64,000 nt of DNA from Hyphomonadaceae bacterium (GTDB lineage Bacteria > Pseudomonadota > Alphaproteobacteria > Caulobacterales > Aquidulcibacteraceae): assembly GCA_016791365.1 (NCBI GenBank), contig JAEUMT010000042.1, positions 93,620-157,619 on the forward strand, read 5' to 3'. The notes under the pieces were generated by a model. The model was given only the letters and a program-made list of their open reading frames with translations. It did no database searches and was not told the DNA's origin. This document shows, piece after piece, positions 56,251 through 64,000 of the stretch. The position numbers were made by a program, and so were the translations under genes. Numbering within the stretch: position 1 is the first letter of the stretch; each line of letters begins with the position of its first letter.

Positions 56251-56554
56251 TGCTCAGTCCCTTGATCAGCAGCACCACCGCCTCGGCGCCAGCCACGCGA
56301 TCGACCGCGATTTCATTGTATTCCGGCGATGTCGCCCAGGCTGTGAACGCGGCGGCGTCCGGAAATTCCATCAGCACGACCTTGTTGCGATCCCACCATT
56401 GGCCTTCAAGCACGCGAGGCTCAGTGTCCGCCGCAAGCAGTTTGCCGCCAAACTTGCCGAACACGTCGCTGAACCGGGCAACGAAATTGTTCATGTAACG
56501 CCCATAGCGCTCCGGATCGTGGATCCGGAGCTGCACAAGAGCGTACACGGCCAT
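56243..56554 (-). CDS. DUF1330 protein
   Basis: A 103-residue single-domain protein of the DUF1330 family (dimeric alpha-beta barrel). It begins AVYALVQLRIHDPERYGRYMNNF and ends with DRVAGAEAVVLLIKGL. It contains LEGQWWDRNKVVLMEFPD, typical of the family. Function unknown. It overlaps the MATE gene by eight bases, and both are probably in one operon. Confidence 0.9.
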   Translation of the reverse strand: MAVYALVQLRIHDPERYGRYMNNFVARFSDVFGKFGGKLLAADTEPRVLEGQWWDRNKVVLMEFPDAAAFTAWATSPEYNEIAVDRVAGAEAVVLLIKGLSSA

Positions 56555-56557
56555 GCA

Positions 56558-57097
56558 TCAGCCCCGGCGGAACTGCAGACGGGCGCACACGGCGTCAGGT
56601 GAGTAGGGCACGGCCTCCGGTTGCCCGTCCGGGCGCGTTTCCCATTGTATGGGTTCACGCAAGCCGACATATCGTGTTGAACCGTCCGGCGCGTCGTAAC
56701 GCCCGATCGCGGCCGGACCTTGCGGTCCGCAAAAGAACGCAGCTTCCGAACCGCCACGCTCGCCCGAGACGGCGTGATAGAGCGTGGTAGTCTCCTGACC
56801 CTGCAAACCCATGATCTGCGCGAGCGGGCCGCCGGCGGCCTGCGCCGCCAGATCGTCGTTCGTGTGATTGCCCTCTTGAAAGCTCAGCGTGCGGCCATCG
56901 GCATGGCGCAGCGTGAGCGTCACGACCGGGTCCATGCCTTCGCCGGCCGCGCGCGATGTCAGCGTTTCGGCGACGCGCTCACCGACAGCGAGCGATGTCG
57001 ATGCGTCAGCGGCAGTCAGCGTAGCGCGCGTTTCCGATACCGGCTGCGACGCGCATGCCGCCAACAGCACGCCCGCGGCGAGGATGAGTTTCTTCAT
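56558..57097 (-). CDS. Putative lipoprotein of unknown function
   Basis: A 179-residue protein with a lipoprotein signal (LILAAGVLLAACASQ; cysteine at 15). The mature part is Ala/Thr-rich at first and then contains VTLTLRHADGRTLSFQEGN and a likely extracellular domain with two further cysteines (FFCGPQG, AVCARLQF) able to form a disulfide. No family recognised. It lies three bases before the DUF1330 gene and 12 bases after the TerC gene on the same strand. Confidence 0.72.
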   Translation of the reverse strand: MKKLILAAGVLLAACASQPVSETRATLTAADASTSLAVGERVAETLTSRAAGEGMDPVVTLTLRHADGRTLSFQEGNHTNDDLAAQAAGGPLAQIMGLQGQETTTLYHAVSGERGGSEAAFFCGPQGPAAIGRYDAPDGSTRYVGLREPIQWETRPDGQPEAVPYSPDAVCARLQFRRG

Positions 57098-57109
57098 GAG
57101 CCCAATCTC

Positions 57110-57925
57110 CTAATGCGCTGCAGGCGGCGTAGAGCTGGTCGGCGGCTTTTTCTTGGCCGCTGAATTTCGGGACAACATGTTGAGCCCCTCAACCAACGCC
57201 GAGAACGCCATCGCGGCGTAGATGTAACCCTTTGGCACGTGAACGCCGAAGCCTTCCGCGATCAGCACCATACCGATCATGAGCAAGAAACCCAGCGCCA
57301 GCATGACGACTGTCGGGTTTTTGTGAATGAAATTCGCGACCGGATCGGCAGCTAGCATCATGACCGTGACAGCGACGATGACGGCGGCGACCATGATCGG
57401 CACGTGATCGGTCATGCCGACGGCTGTCAGGATCGAGTCGATCGAGAAGACAATGTCGAGCATGATGATCTGGAAGATCGTCGCCCCGAAATTGGCCGCC
57501 ACGATTTGCTTCTTGTCGAGCACATCGTCGGTTGGCGTTGGATCAACGCTATGGTGGATTTCCTTGGTCGCCTTCCAAACCAGGAAGAGGCCGCCTGCGA
57601 TCAGGATGATGTCACGCCACGAGAATGCGGTCTCGAAAGACGGATTGCCATGATCGTCAATGCTGCCGGTGATGCCAAAGTCGAAAACTGGGTGCACGAG
57701 CGTCACGATGATGGCGATCGTCGACAGCAGCGCCAGCCGCATGATCAATGCCAGGCCGATGCCGATCCGGCGGGCTCGTGCGCGCTGCGCTTCGGGAAGT
57801 TTGTTGGTCAGGATCGAGATGAAAATCAGGTTGTCGATGCCGAGCACGACCTCCATCACGATCAGTGTGATCAAAGCCGCCCAGGCAGCCGGATCCGATA
57901 TGAGATGACTGACGTCCCAATCCAT
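57110..57925 (-). CDS. TerC-family integral membrane protein
   Basis: A 271-residue protein with about seven to eight membrane helices. The family motifs are [15 protein letters not shown] near residues 24-38 and its inverted-repeat twin [15 protein letters not shown] near 155-169, each with the acidic pair thought to bind metal. TerC/Alx-type proteins export Mn2+ or load secreted metalloenzymes. ATG at 57925 is chosen for GAGGGAAC upstream; a longer frame to 58195 has no family support. Its 3' neighbours are a lipoprotein, DUF1330 and MATE on the same strand. Confidence 0.92.
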   Translation of the reverse strand: MDWDVSHLISDPAAWAALITLIVMEVVLGIDNLIFISILTNKLPEAQRARARRIGIGLALIMRLALLSTIAIIVTLVHPVFDFGITGSIDDHGNPSFETAFSWRDIILIAGGLFLVWKATKEIHHSVDPTPTDDVLDKKQIVAANFGATIFQIIMLDIVFSIDSILTAVGMTDHVPIMVAAVIVAVTVMMLAADPVANFIHKNPTVVMLALGFLLMIGMVLIAEGFGVHVPKGYIYAAMAFSALVEGLNMLSRNSAAKKKPPTSSTPPAAH

Positions 57926-58007
57926 TCGTAAGTTCCCTCTGTGCCGCGCAGGATGTAGGGGATTGCCGCCGTGGCGGGAAGAGTGACCAAGTGCGCAGGA
58001 GCCGTTC

Positions 58008-58472
58008 ATGAAAGCCGAAGTCGCCGCGATCGCCACGGTCCGCTCGCCGCGCAAAGACCTGGCCGACGATTTCTGGGGCGCGGTTGAGGCCGATATTGTC
58101 CTGGACGAGGCGTTCGACGAAACCGCGTTTTTTGGGCTTGATGATTTCACGCACGTCGAGGTGTTGTTCCTCATGCACCGCGTTGACGCGGCCAAGATAG
58201 AAAAGGGCGCACGTCATCCGCGTGAACGTGAGGATTGGCCGTTGGTCGGGATCTTCGCGCAACGCGGCAAGGCGCGGCCGAACCGTATCGGGTTGACGCG
58301 CGCGATGATTGTGAAGGTAGTAGGGCGCGTGTTGACGGTTCGCGGGCTCGACGCGATCGATGGCACGCCAGTGTTGGACGTGAAGCCCTGGATGGATGAG
58401 TTTGCGCCGATCGGCGTGACGCGCCAGCCTGAATGGGCGACGGAATTGATGCGGGACTATTTCAAGGATTAA
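58008..58472 (+). CDS. TsaA/TrmO-like (UPF0066) protein
   Basis: A 154-residue protein of the TrmO/TsaA-like beta-barrel family. The conserved stretches are [45 protein letters not shown] and [16 protein letters not shown], where the RPNRIG and DGTP segments form the SAM and tRNA sites of TrmO. TrmO methylates t6A37 in some tRNAs; TsaB in this window belongs to the same t6A pathway. Members in this size class are not always tRNA methylases, so the substrate is unproven. Confidence 0.85.
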   Translation: MKAEVAAIATVRSPRKDLADDFWGAVEADIVLDEAFDETAFFGLDDFTHVEVLFLMHRVDAAKIEKGARHPREREDWPLVGIFAQRGKARPNRIGLTRAMIVKVVGRVLTVRGLDAIDGTPVLDVKPWMDEFAPIGVTRQPEWATELMRDYFKD

Positions 58473-58476
58473 CGCC

Positions 58477-59292
58477 GTGCAATTGCCGATCCTGAGATCG
58501 ATCGCCCTGGTCGCCGTTGGCAATGCGGCGCTCGCTGGCCGCGACGTTGCCGGGTTTTATCCTGGCGATCCGATCTTTCGTTATACTAAGTCGCTCGATT
58601 TCATGTCCCCGCGTCAGCAGGGAAATCTGGCGCATGTCGCGAGCGGGCCGAAGGATTGGTTCGGGAAACTAAAGAAGCGTTCGTGCCGTGGTTTGCGTCT
58701 GCACCACGCGCCCATGCAGCAAAACAAGCAATTTGGCCATGTCGACGAACGTATGCTTGTTGGTCTGGTTGGCGGCGGACCGCGCTGGCTGATTGAAACC
58801 GTCTATTCTGATTACTCCGAATTGTGGGAGGGCTTTGATCGCATCGGCGACAAGGACGACCCGGAGAAGAAAATCTGGCTCAGCGCGTACGTGTTGATTG
58901 GCGAAGCCGCATCCGCCGAGACGTTCGACACGGGTGTTCGCGCCGCCGCGGTTGATCTGCGTGACGGCTTGCTGATGGCGGAGGCCGTGGCGCGTGAAAT
59001 AGAAGGCAAGCCGTTCGCGGAGATGCTGGCGGGCGCCCGCGAGACACTCGATGGAAAAGTCTCAGCCCAGCCCTATCCGTTGGAGTTCTTGCAGTACGCC
59101 ACCATGAAGCCCGAGGCCGAGCGCCTGCTCAAGGCGGCAGGACGTGGCTGGGTGTTTGGCGCCATGGGAAGCTGGAACGATCTTGGCGTCGAGCCGGCGC
59201 TGAAGCCCCGCTATGACGCGGCTTCGAAAGCGCTGTTTTCCGCATTGCAACGCGCGGTTATCGTCGTTGCGAACTCGACCTATCGCGAATGA
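58477..59292 (+). CDS. Hypothetical protein
   Basis: A 271-residue protein without signal peptide. The N-terminal segment (LRSIALVAVGNAALAGRDVAGFYPGD) is followed by YTKSLDFMSPRQQ, a basic region and many aromatic residues in the middle (RWLIETVYSDYSELWEGF). No family recognised. The start is GTG at 58477, four bases after the TrmO-like gene, so they are probably cotranscribed. The 3' end overlaps the small convergent gene by 13 bases. Confidence 0.65.
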   Translation: MQLPILRSIALVAVGNAALAGRDVAGFYPGDPIFRYTKSLDFMSPRQQGNLAHVASGPKDWFGKLKKRSCRGLRLHHAPMQQNKQFGHVDERMLVGLVGGGPRWLIETVYSDYSELWEGFDRIGDKDDPEKKIWLSAYVLIGEAASAETFDTGVRAAAVDLRDGLLMAEAVAREIEGKPFAEMLAGARETLDGKVSAQPYPLEFLQYATMKPEAERLLKAAGRGWVFGAMGSWNDLGVEPALKPRYDAASKALFSALQRAVIVVANSTYRE

Positions 59293-59516
59293 GGCTGCTC
59301 GCCGATCGCGAGTAGCGCTTCGTACATTTCATCGGCAAAGCGGATCACGGCAACGCTTGCCTTCGCCTGCGTCTTGGCTTGCGTCATCTCGACGAGAGCC
59401 GCGCCCAAGTCCGCGTCATCTGCGCCAGTGACCGCTTCGAGCACACGCGCACTGGCGTGCCCAAAGCGGTCAAGGGCGCTGGTGAGGGCCAAGGCGGCGT
59501 GGGGGATCGCCGTCAT
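59280..59516 (-). CDS. Small conserved-looking protein of unknown function
   Basis: A 78-residue alpha-helical protein (MTAIPHAALALTSALDRFGHA to RFADEMYEALLAIGE) of the type found widely in alphaproteobacteria as unnamed small proteins. Composition is Ala/Leu rich with regular heptad-like spacing, so a helical bundle is likely. No function known. It is convergent with the preceding gene; no strong ribosome site is visible. Confidence 0.55.
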   Translation of the reverse strand: MTAIPHAALALTSALDRFGHASARVLEAVTGADDADLGAALVEMTQAKTQAKASVAVIRFADEMYEALLAIGEQPHSR

Positions 59517-59585
59517 GACTACGACTATGCACGAGCAGGTTTAAGCTTCTGTTCAGAAGTCTGGTGAATGCGTGAAAACCAAGAA

Positions 59586-59632
59586 GGCAGTAGGACGTAG
59601 TCAGAGAGCACTTTCTACTGCCCACTGCCCTA
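59586..59632. repeat. CTACTGCCC-type inverted repeat at the end of the MFS gene
   Basis: GGCAGTAG (59586-59593) pairs with CTACTGCC (59615-59622); the following CCCACTGCCCTAC overlaps the MFS stop codon. CTACTGCCCACTGCC repeats are widespread short intergenic repeats. It could serve as terminator for the MFS gene. Confidence 0.55.
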
Positions 59633-61300
59633 CGCGTGGATATCCCGGTCCTTCGTCTCCGGCAGGAAGAGCAGCGCCACCGTTGCGGCGACGGCGGTGC
59701 AGATCACCGGAAACCAAAGGCCCGCGTAGATCGTGCCCGTCGCCGTGTTGATGGCGAACACCGTGGCCGGCAGCAGCCCGCCGAACCAACCGGTGCCGAT
59801 GTGATAGGGCAGCGACATCGCCGTGTAGCGAATACGTGTGGGGAAGAGTTCGACCAACGCTGCCGCTTGCGGCCCGTAGAGCGCGGTCGCGGCCAGCGCC
59901 ATCAGGAGGAGCACGCCGATCACGGCGGGCAAATTGGTCTGGTTCGGATCGGCCGCCGCGGGATAGCCTGCGTCCGTCAGCGCCGCTCGAACCCGAGTCT
60001 CGACATCGGCGCGGGTGGCGCGGATTTCAGCCATGGGCCGGCCCGTCGCGTCAGCGCTTTCAACGATAGTGGCGCCGACGCGGATTTGCGCCGGAGCGCC
60101 GGCGGGCGCGGCCTGGGTCGTGTAGCTCACGCCAGCGCTGGCGAGTACGCCCTTGGCGATGTCGCACGAGGTGGCGAAGAGGCGTGCGCCGCCTGTGAGA
60201 TCAAGCTGGAAGCTGCAATCGGCAGGATCGGCAACGACGACGACAGGCGAGGTTGCGGTGGCTTCGGCGAGCGCCGGGTTGCCCACGCGCGTCAGCATCT
60301 GAAAGCCCGGAAAATAAAGCGCCAGCATCAGCAACATGCCGAACAGCATGACCGGCTTGCGGCCAATCCGATCCGAGAGCGCGCCAAAGAACCAGTAGAG
60401 CGGCGCGGAAATGAGCACGACGCTCATCATCACGAAGTTCACGGTCTTCGAATCGATCTTGAGAATGCGCTCAAGGTAGAATTGCGAATAGAAGAAGCCG
60501 GTGTACCAGACGACGCCCTGCGCCATCATGATTCCGAGCAGCGCCAGCAGCACGATGCGCAGATTGCGCCATTCGAAGAAGCTCTCCGCATAGGCGCGCG
60601 TGGAAACGCGGCCTTCCGCTTGCAGCTGTTTGAAGGCCGGGCTTTCCTCAAGCTGGAGTCGGATCCACACCGAGATCGCCAACAATCCGATCGAGAGCAG
60701 GAACGGGATGCGCCAGCCCCAGGCGCGGAACGCGTCCTCGCCAATCGTCGCGCGTGTTGCGAAGACGATTGCAAGCGCGCCGATCAGGCCGAACGCGGCG
60801 GAGATTTGTATCCAGCCCGTCGAGGCGCCGCGTTTGGCGTGCGCGGCGTGCTCCGCGACATAGATGGCTGCGCCGCCATATTCGCCGCCCAGCGCAAAGC
60901 CCTGCAGCACGCGCATGGAGACGAGCAGGACAGGCGCCCAGATTCCGATCTGTTCGGCCGTCGGCAAGAGGCCGATCGCAAACGTCGCCAAACCCATGAT
61001 CGTGATCGTGATCAGGAACGCGCCCTTGCGCCCGGTCGAGTCGCCGATCTTGCCGAACACCAGCGCGCCGATCGGGCGAACGATGAAGCCCACCGCGAAA
61101 GTCAGCAGTGTGAATACAAACGCCTGCGCGTCCGGGAGGCCGGCAAAAAAGACTGGCGAAATGACCGAGGCGAGCGCGCCATAGACGAAGAAATCGTACC
61201 ATTCGAACACCGTCCCGGCGGCGCTCGCGAGCACCACTTGGCGCATCTTTGCGGGCGATACTTCATGGCTGGTCTGCGCGGGCGCAGGTGCGTCGGTCAT
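59630..61300 (-). CDS. MFS transporter of the metabolite:H+ symporter type with a large soluble insertion
   Basis: A 556-residue MFS protein of the MHS/ShiA-ProP group (begins with SPAKMRQVVLASAAGTVFEWYDFFVYG; helix 2-3 loop GKIGDSTGRKGAFL). It has twelve predicted helices. About residues 338-457 between helices eight and nine form a soluble segment with two cysteines (DCSFQL, TSCDIAKG) and a helix-strand pattern, not present in typical MHS transporters of about 430 residues. Substrate unknown; family members carry proline, shikimate, citrate or alpha-ketoglutarate. Confidence 0.88.
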   Translation of the reverse strand: MTDAPAPAQTSHEVSPAKMRQVVLASAAGTVFEWYDFFVYGALASVISPVFFAGLPDAQAFVFTLLTFAVGFIVRPIGALVFGKIGDSTGRKGAFLITITIMGLATFAIGLLPTAEQIGIWAPVLLVSMRVLQGFALGGEYGGAAIYVAEHAAHAKRGASTGWIQISAAFGLIGALAIVFATRATIGEDAFRAWGWRIPFLLSIGLLAISVWIRLQLEESPAFKQLQAEGRVSTRAYAESFFEWRNLRIVLLALLGIMMAQGVVWYTGFFYSQFYLERILKIDSKTVNFVMMSVVLISAPLYWFFGALSDRIGRKPVMLFGMLLMLALYFPGFQMLTRVGNPALAEATATSPVVVVADPADCSFQLDLTGGARLFATSCDIAKGVLASAGVSYTTQAAPAGAPAQIRVGATIVESADATGRPMAEIRATRADVETRVRAALTDAGYPAAADPNQTNLPAVIGVLLLMALAATALYGPQAAALVELFPTRIRYTAMSLPYHIGTGWFGGLLPATVFAINTATGTIYAGLWFPVICTAVAATVALLFLPETKDRDIHA

Positions 61301-61519
61301 CGGCTTGTTTCCCCCCGCCTATTCAGGCGCTTTTGTCGCTGATCCGCCGCTCTTAGTCCCGGTTGTCAAGCCGGAACGCACCGTGTTACTCCGCGCGCGC
61401 GTCAGGGGGTCCGCGCGCGGAAGCGCAGCGGCTCGTGGCGTTTGGGTTTTCCCCAAGCGGCGTCATCCAAACAGCGGGCGGTCCAGCGGATCGTCAGCCG
61501 TGAGAGCAGCGAGACAGGC
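61301..61519. promoter_or_regulatory. Intergenic region before the F1-ATPase operon
   Basis: 219 bases between the divergent MFS gene and atpH. It must carry the atp promoter; TTGTCA near 61360 followed at about 15 bases by TGTTAC is a possible weak match, but I do not hold it as shown. A GC-rich run (CGCGCGCGCGTC) follows. No small gene that I can support. Confidence 0.4.
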
Positions 61520-62080
61520 GTGGCTGATAGATTTGATGGCGAAGTTTCCGAGGCAGCCAGCCGCTATGCGCGCGCGGTGTTTGGTTTGGCTAAGGATACC
61601 AAGCAGTTAGATGTCGTGGAGCAGGACTTCGCGAAGTTCGCAGCCGCCTGGAAGGAAAGCGCTGAACTGCGCGATGTGGCGCGCTCGCCCCTGATCGACC
61701 CTGTGGAAAAGTCCAGGGCGCTGGTCGCTGTCGCTGAAAAGCTCGGCGTTTCCGATCTCGGCCGCAAAACCATTGGCGCCGTGGCCCAGAATCGCCGCGC
61801 GGCTGAACTGCCGCAGATCGCCGCCGCCTACCGCAGCCTCGTGGCCCGGGAGCGGGGCGCCCGCCAGGTTGAAGTCATTTTCGCCCGTCCGCCGGGTGAG
61901 CAGGAAAAGAACGCCGTGGTCGCGGCGCTGGGCGAGAAGCTCGGCGCCAAGGTCGAAGCAGAAATCAGCGTCGATGAGAGCTTGATCGGCGGGTTTGTCG
62001 CCCGCGTCGGCTCCCGCCAATTCGACGCTTCCGTCAAAGCCAAGCTGGACGCTCTGCGTCTCGCCCTGAAATCCGCCTGA
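61520..62080 (+). CDS. atpH: ATP synthase delta subunit
   Basis: Delta links the F1 head to the peripheral stalk. The 186-residue protein starts at GTG 61520 ([23 protein letters not shown]), the normal alphaproteobacterial beginning, and has the conserved C-terminal [37 protein letters not shown] precedes the start. The longer frame from 61442 is not supported. It heads the F1 operon atpH-atpA-atpG, and atpA follows 10 bp later. Confidence 0.96.
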   Translation: MADRFDGEVSEAASRYARAVFGLAKDTKQLDVVEQDFAKFAAAWKESAELRDVARSPLIDPVEKSRALVAVAEKLGVSDLGRKTIGAVAQNRRAAELPQIAAAYRSLVARERGARQVEVIFARPPGEQEKNAVVAALGEKLGAKVEAEISVDESLIGGFVARVGSRQFDASVKAKLDALRLALKSA

Positions 62081-62090
62081 GGAGTACGTA

Positions 62091-63626
62091 ATGGACGTCC
62101 GCGCCGCTGAAATTTCCGCAATCCTCAAAGAGCAGATCAAGGGCTTCGGCTCTGAGGCGAAGGTCTCCGAGATTGGCCGCATCCTGTCGGTCGGCGACGG
62201 CATCGCGCGCGTCTATGGCCTCGAGAATGTGCAGGCCGGCGAAATGGTCGAGTTCCCGGGCGGCGTAAAGGGCATGGCCCTCAACCTCGAACGCGACAAT
62301 GTCGGCGTCGTTATCTTCGGCGACGACCGCGGCCTCAAGGAAGGCGACACTGTTAAGCGCCTCGGCGAGATCGTCGACGTGCCGGTCGGCAAGGCTCTGC
62401 TCGGCCGCGTGGTCGACGCGCTCGGCAACCCGATCGACGGCAAGGGCCCGATCAAAGCTGAAAAGCGCTCGACCGTTGACGTGAAGGCGCCGGGCATCAT
62501 TCCGCGTAAGTCGGTGCACGAGCCGATGCAGACGGGCATCAAGGCGATCGACGCGTTGATCCCGATCGGCCGCGGCCAGCGCGAGCTCATCATCGGCGAC
62601 CGCCAAACCGGCAAGACCGCCGTCGCGCTCGACACCATGATCTATCAGCGCGACGCGCACGACCGGAACGCGCCGGAGAGCGAAAAACTCTATTGCGTGT
62701 ATGTCGTCATCGGCCAGAAGCGCTCGACTGTCGCGCAACTCGTGAAGACACTCGAAGACAAGGGCGCGCTTGGTTATTCAATCATCGTCGCGGCCACCGC
62801 CTCCGATCCCGCGCCGTTGCAATATCTCGCGCCGATGTCGGGCTGCGCCATGGGCGAGTATTTCCGCGACAACGGCATGCACGCGCTCATCATCTATGAT
62901 GACTTGTCGAAGCAGGCCGTCGCGTATCGCCAAATGTCGCTCTTGCTGCGCCGCCCGCCGGGCCGTGAAGCGTATCCGGGCGACGTCTTTTATCTTCACT
63001 CACGCTTGCTGGAACGCGCGGCGAAGCTGAACGAAGATAACAAGTCGGGCTCGCTGACGGCGCTGCCGATCATCGAAACCCAGGCCAACGACGTTTCGGC
63101 CTACATTCCGACGAACGTCATCTCGATCACCGACGGCCAGATTTTCTTGGAAACCGATCTGTTCTTCCAAGGCATCCGTCCGGCGCTCAACGTCGGTATC
63201 TCGGTGTCGCGCGTCGGCGGCAACGCCCAGATCAAGGCGATGAAGCAAGTCGCCGGCCCGCTGAAGGGCGAGCTCGCGCAGTATCGCGAAATGGCCGCGT
63301 TCGCGAAGTTCGGTTCGGACCTCGACGCCGCCACGCAACGTTTGCTGGCCCGCGGCGCGCGCCTCACCGAACTGCTGAAGCAGCCGCAATTCTCACCGGT
63401 GCCGGTCGAAGAACAAGTTGTGCTGATCTACGCCGGCACGCGTGGTTTCCTCGACAAGATTGATGTCGCCAATGTTGGCCGCTTCGAGCGCGAACTGGTT
63501 GCGTGGCTGCGCGCCAAAAGAGCTGATCTCATGAAGGCGATCGTCGACAAGAAGGACATCGGCAAGGACGGCATTGAAGACAAGATCAAGGCCGCGCTCG
63601 AAGAGTTCACCGCGACGTTCGCTTAA
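62091..63626 (+). CDS. atpA: ATP synthase alpha subunit
   Basis: Non-catalytic nucleotide-binding subunit of the F1 hexamer. The 511-residue protein starts with [15 protein letters not shown], has the P-loop GDRQTGKT at 169-176, the conserved [30 protein letters not shown] run, and the arginine finger in the [11 protein letters not shown] segment near 371-381. Length and sequence are fully normal. The start follows GAGGAGT. atpG begins nine bases after the stop. Confidence 0.99.
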   Translation: MDVRAAEISAILKEQIKGFGSEAKVSEIGRILSVGDGIARVYGLENVQAGEMVEFPGGVKGMALNLERDNVGVVIFGDDRGLKEGDTVKRLGEIVDVPVGKALLGRVVDALGNPIDGKGPIKAEKRSTVDVKAPGIIPRKSVHEPMQTGIKAIDALIPIGRGQRELIIGDRQTGKTAVALDTMIYQRDAHDRNAPESEKLYCVYVVIGQKRSTVAQLVKTLEDKGALGYSIIVAATASDPAPLQYLAPMSGCAMGEYFRDNGMHALIIYDDLSKQAVAYRQMSLLLRRPPGREAYPGDVFYLHSRLLERAAKLNEDNKSGSLTALPIIETQANDVSAYIPTNVISITDGQIFLETDLFFQGIRPALNVGISVSRVGGNAQIKAMKQVAGPLKGELAQYREMAAFAKFGSDLDAATQRLLARGARLTELLKQPQFSPVPVEEQVVLIYAGTRGFLDKIDVANVGRFERELVAWLRAKRADLMKAIVDKKDIGKDGIEDKIKAALEEFTATFA

Positions 63627-63635
63627 GGGACCGAG

Positions 63636-64000
63636 ATGCCGAGCTTAAAAGAGTTCCGCAATCGCATCGCCAGCGTGAAGAGCACGCAGAAGATCACCAA
63701 GGCGATGCAGATGGTGGCGGCCGCTAAGCTGAAGCGGGCGCAAAGCCAAGCTGAGGCAGCGCGTCCGTACGCGCAGCGAATGGCGCGGGTGATCGCGAAC
63801 TTGGCGGCGGCCGTTTCCGGGGATAGCGCGCCAGTGCTGTTGCGCGGCACGGGTAAGGACCATGTGCACCTGCTTGTCGTGATGACGAGCGAGCGCGGCC
63901 TGTGCGGGGGCTTCAACACTCAGATCGTTCGCGCCGCGCGCGAACGCATCAACGAGCTGCTCGCCGCCGGGAAGACGGTGAAGATTCTCGCCGTCGGCAA
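63636..64000 (+). CDS. atpG: ATP synthase gamma subunit, 5' part (cut off by window end)
   Basis: Gamma is the rotating shaft of F1. The visible 121 residues begin [35 protein letters not shown], a perfect family N-terminus, and include the conserved [16 protein letters not shown] near 84-99. The coding sequence runs off the window at base 64000. It continues the atpH-atpA-atpG operon. Confidence 0.98.
   Translation, partial: MPSLKEFRNRIASVKSTQKITKAMQMVAAAKLKRAQSQAEAARPYAQRMARVIANLAAAVSGDSAPVLLRGTGKDHVHLLVVMTSERGLCGGFNTQIVRAARERINELLAAGKTVKILAVG

Noticed and set aside
57926..58195. N-terminal extension of TerC
   Set aside because: The family N-terminus and a ribosome site fix the start at 57925; the extension overlaps the divergent TrmO-like gene.
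59636..61342. 568-codon frame on the + strand opposite the MFS transporter
   Set aside because: Mirror frame of a real membrane protein gene; very charged composition typical of antisense shadows.

Overview
The window is a stretch of an alphaproteobacterial chromosome with high GC and dense coding. I infer a member or relative of Caulobacterales (Caulobacteraceae/Hyphomonadaceae-like). The grounds are the order tsaB-rimI-fur-miaB-phoH-ybeY-corC-lnt-XRE-metK, the order mutS, glnD, murJ, trpS, nfu, an F1-ATPase operon (atpH-atpA-atpG) that lies next to priA and has no F0 genes visible, and a set of TCA genes (mdh, sucC, sucD, sucA, sucB, lpdA) in alphaproteobacterial order. The species cannot be fixed from the sequence alone.

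Region 1 (1-16.9 kb) is housekeeping, almost all on the + strand: the mutS 3' end, the PII uridylyltransferase glnD, the lipid II flippase murJ, trpS, a universal stress protein, an Nfu iron-sulfur scaffold, tRNA modification (tsaB, miaB), rimI, fur, then phoH-ybeY-corC-lnt (RNA maturation and envelope lipoprotein maturation), a small XRE regulator and metK.

Region 2 (16.9-42.1 kb) holds the TCA-cycle genes mdh, sucC, sucD, sucA, sucB and lpdA in ancestral order, but accessory genes sit between most neighbours. These include an M28 peptidase, a membrane LytTR regulator with DUF2306 and DUF2141 partners, an MFS pump, a ChrA chromate transporter, an M48 peptidase with two exported partners, a ParE/RelE-type toxin-antitoxin pair between sucD and sucA, a GFA-fold protein, and a second Lnt/nitrilase-like protein. 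GC-rich palindromic repeats sit just upstream of mdh and of lpdA and just downstream of lpdA; another lies in frame inside chrA.

Region 3 (42.1-49.4 kb) carries an ABC exporter, a GNAT, a YqjI-like PadR regulator with a clear operator, a two-gene membrane protein/winged-helix operon with its own palindrome, a lysine/alanine-rich histone H1-like protein with a strong terminator, xerC and a DUF4274 protein.

Region 4 (49.4-61.3 kb) has priA with one zinc site eroded. A HepT-MntA (HEPN/nucleotidyltransferase) module lies between a degenerate copy of a short-chain dehydrogenase 5' end and the intact gene. Next come an exported-protein gene broken by a 7-bp tandem duplication, a DUF4440 protein, MATE, DUF1330, TerC, a TrmO-like protein and an MHS-type MFS transporter with a large soluble insertion. 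Region 5 (61.5-64 kb) is the start of the F1 ATP synthase operon, cut off inside atpG.

No tRNA, rRNA, CRISPR array, insertion sequence with a transposase, or prophage was seen. No stretch over 300 bases lacks a gene. I did not find a convincing new multi-gene system. The best second-look items are the interrupted TCA operon with its paired inverted repeats, the HepT-MntA/SDR duplication locus, the in-frame palindrome in chrA, the Lnt paralogue and the PriA zinc-site loss.
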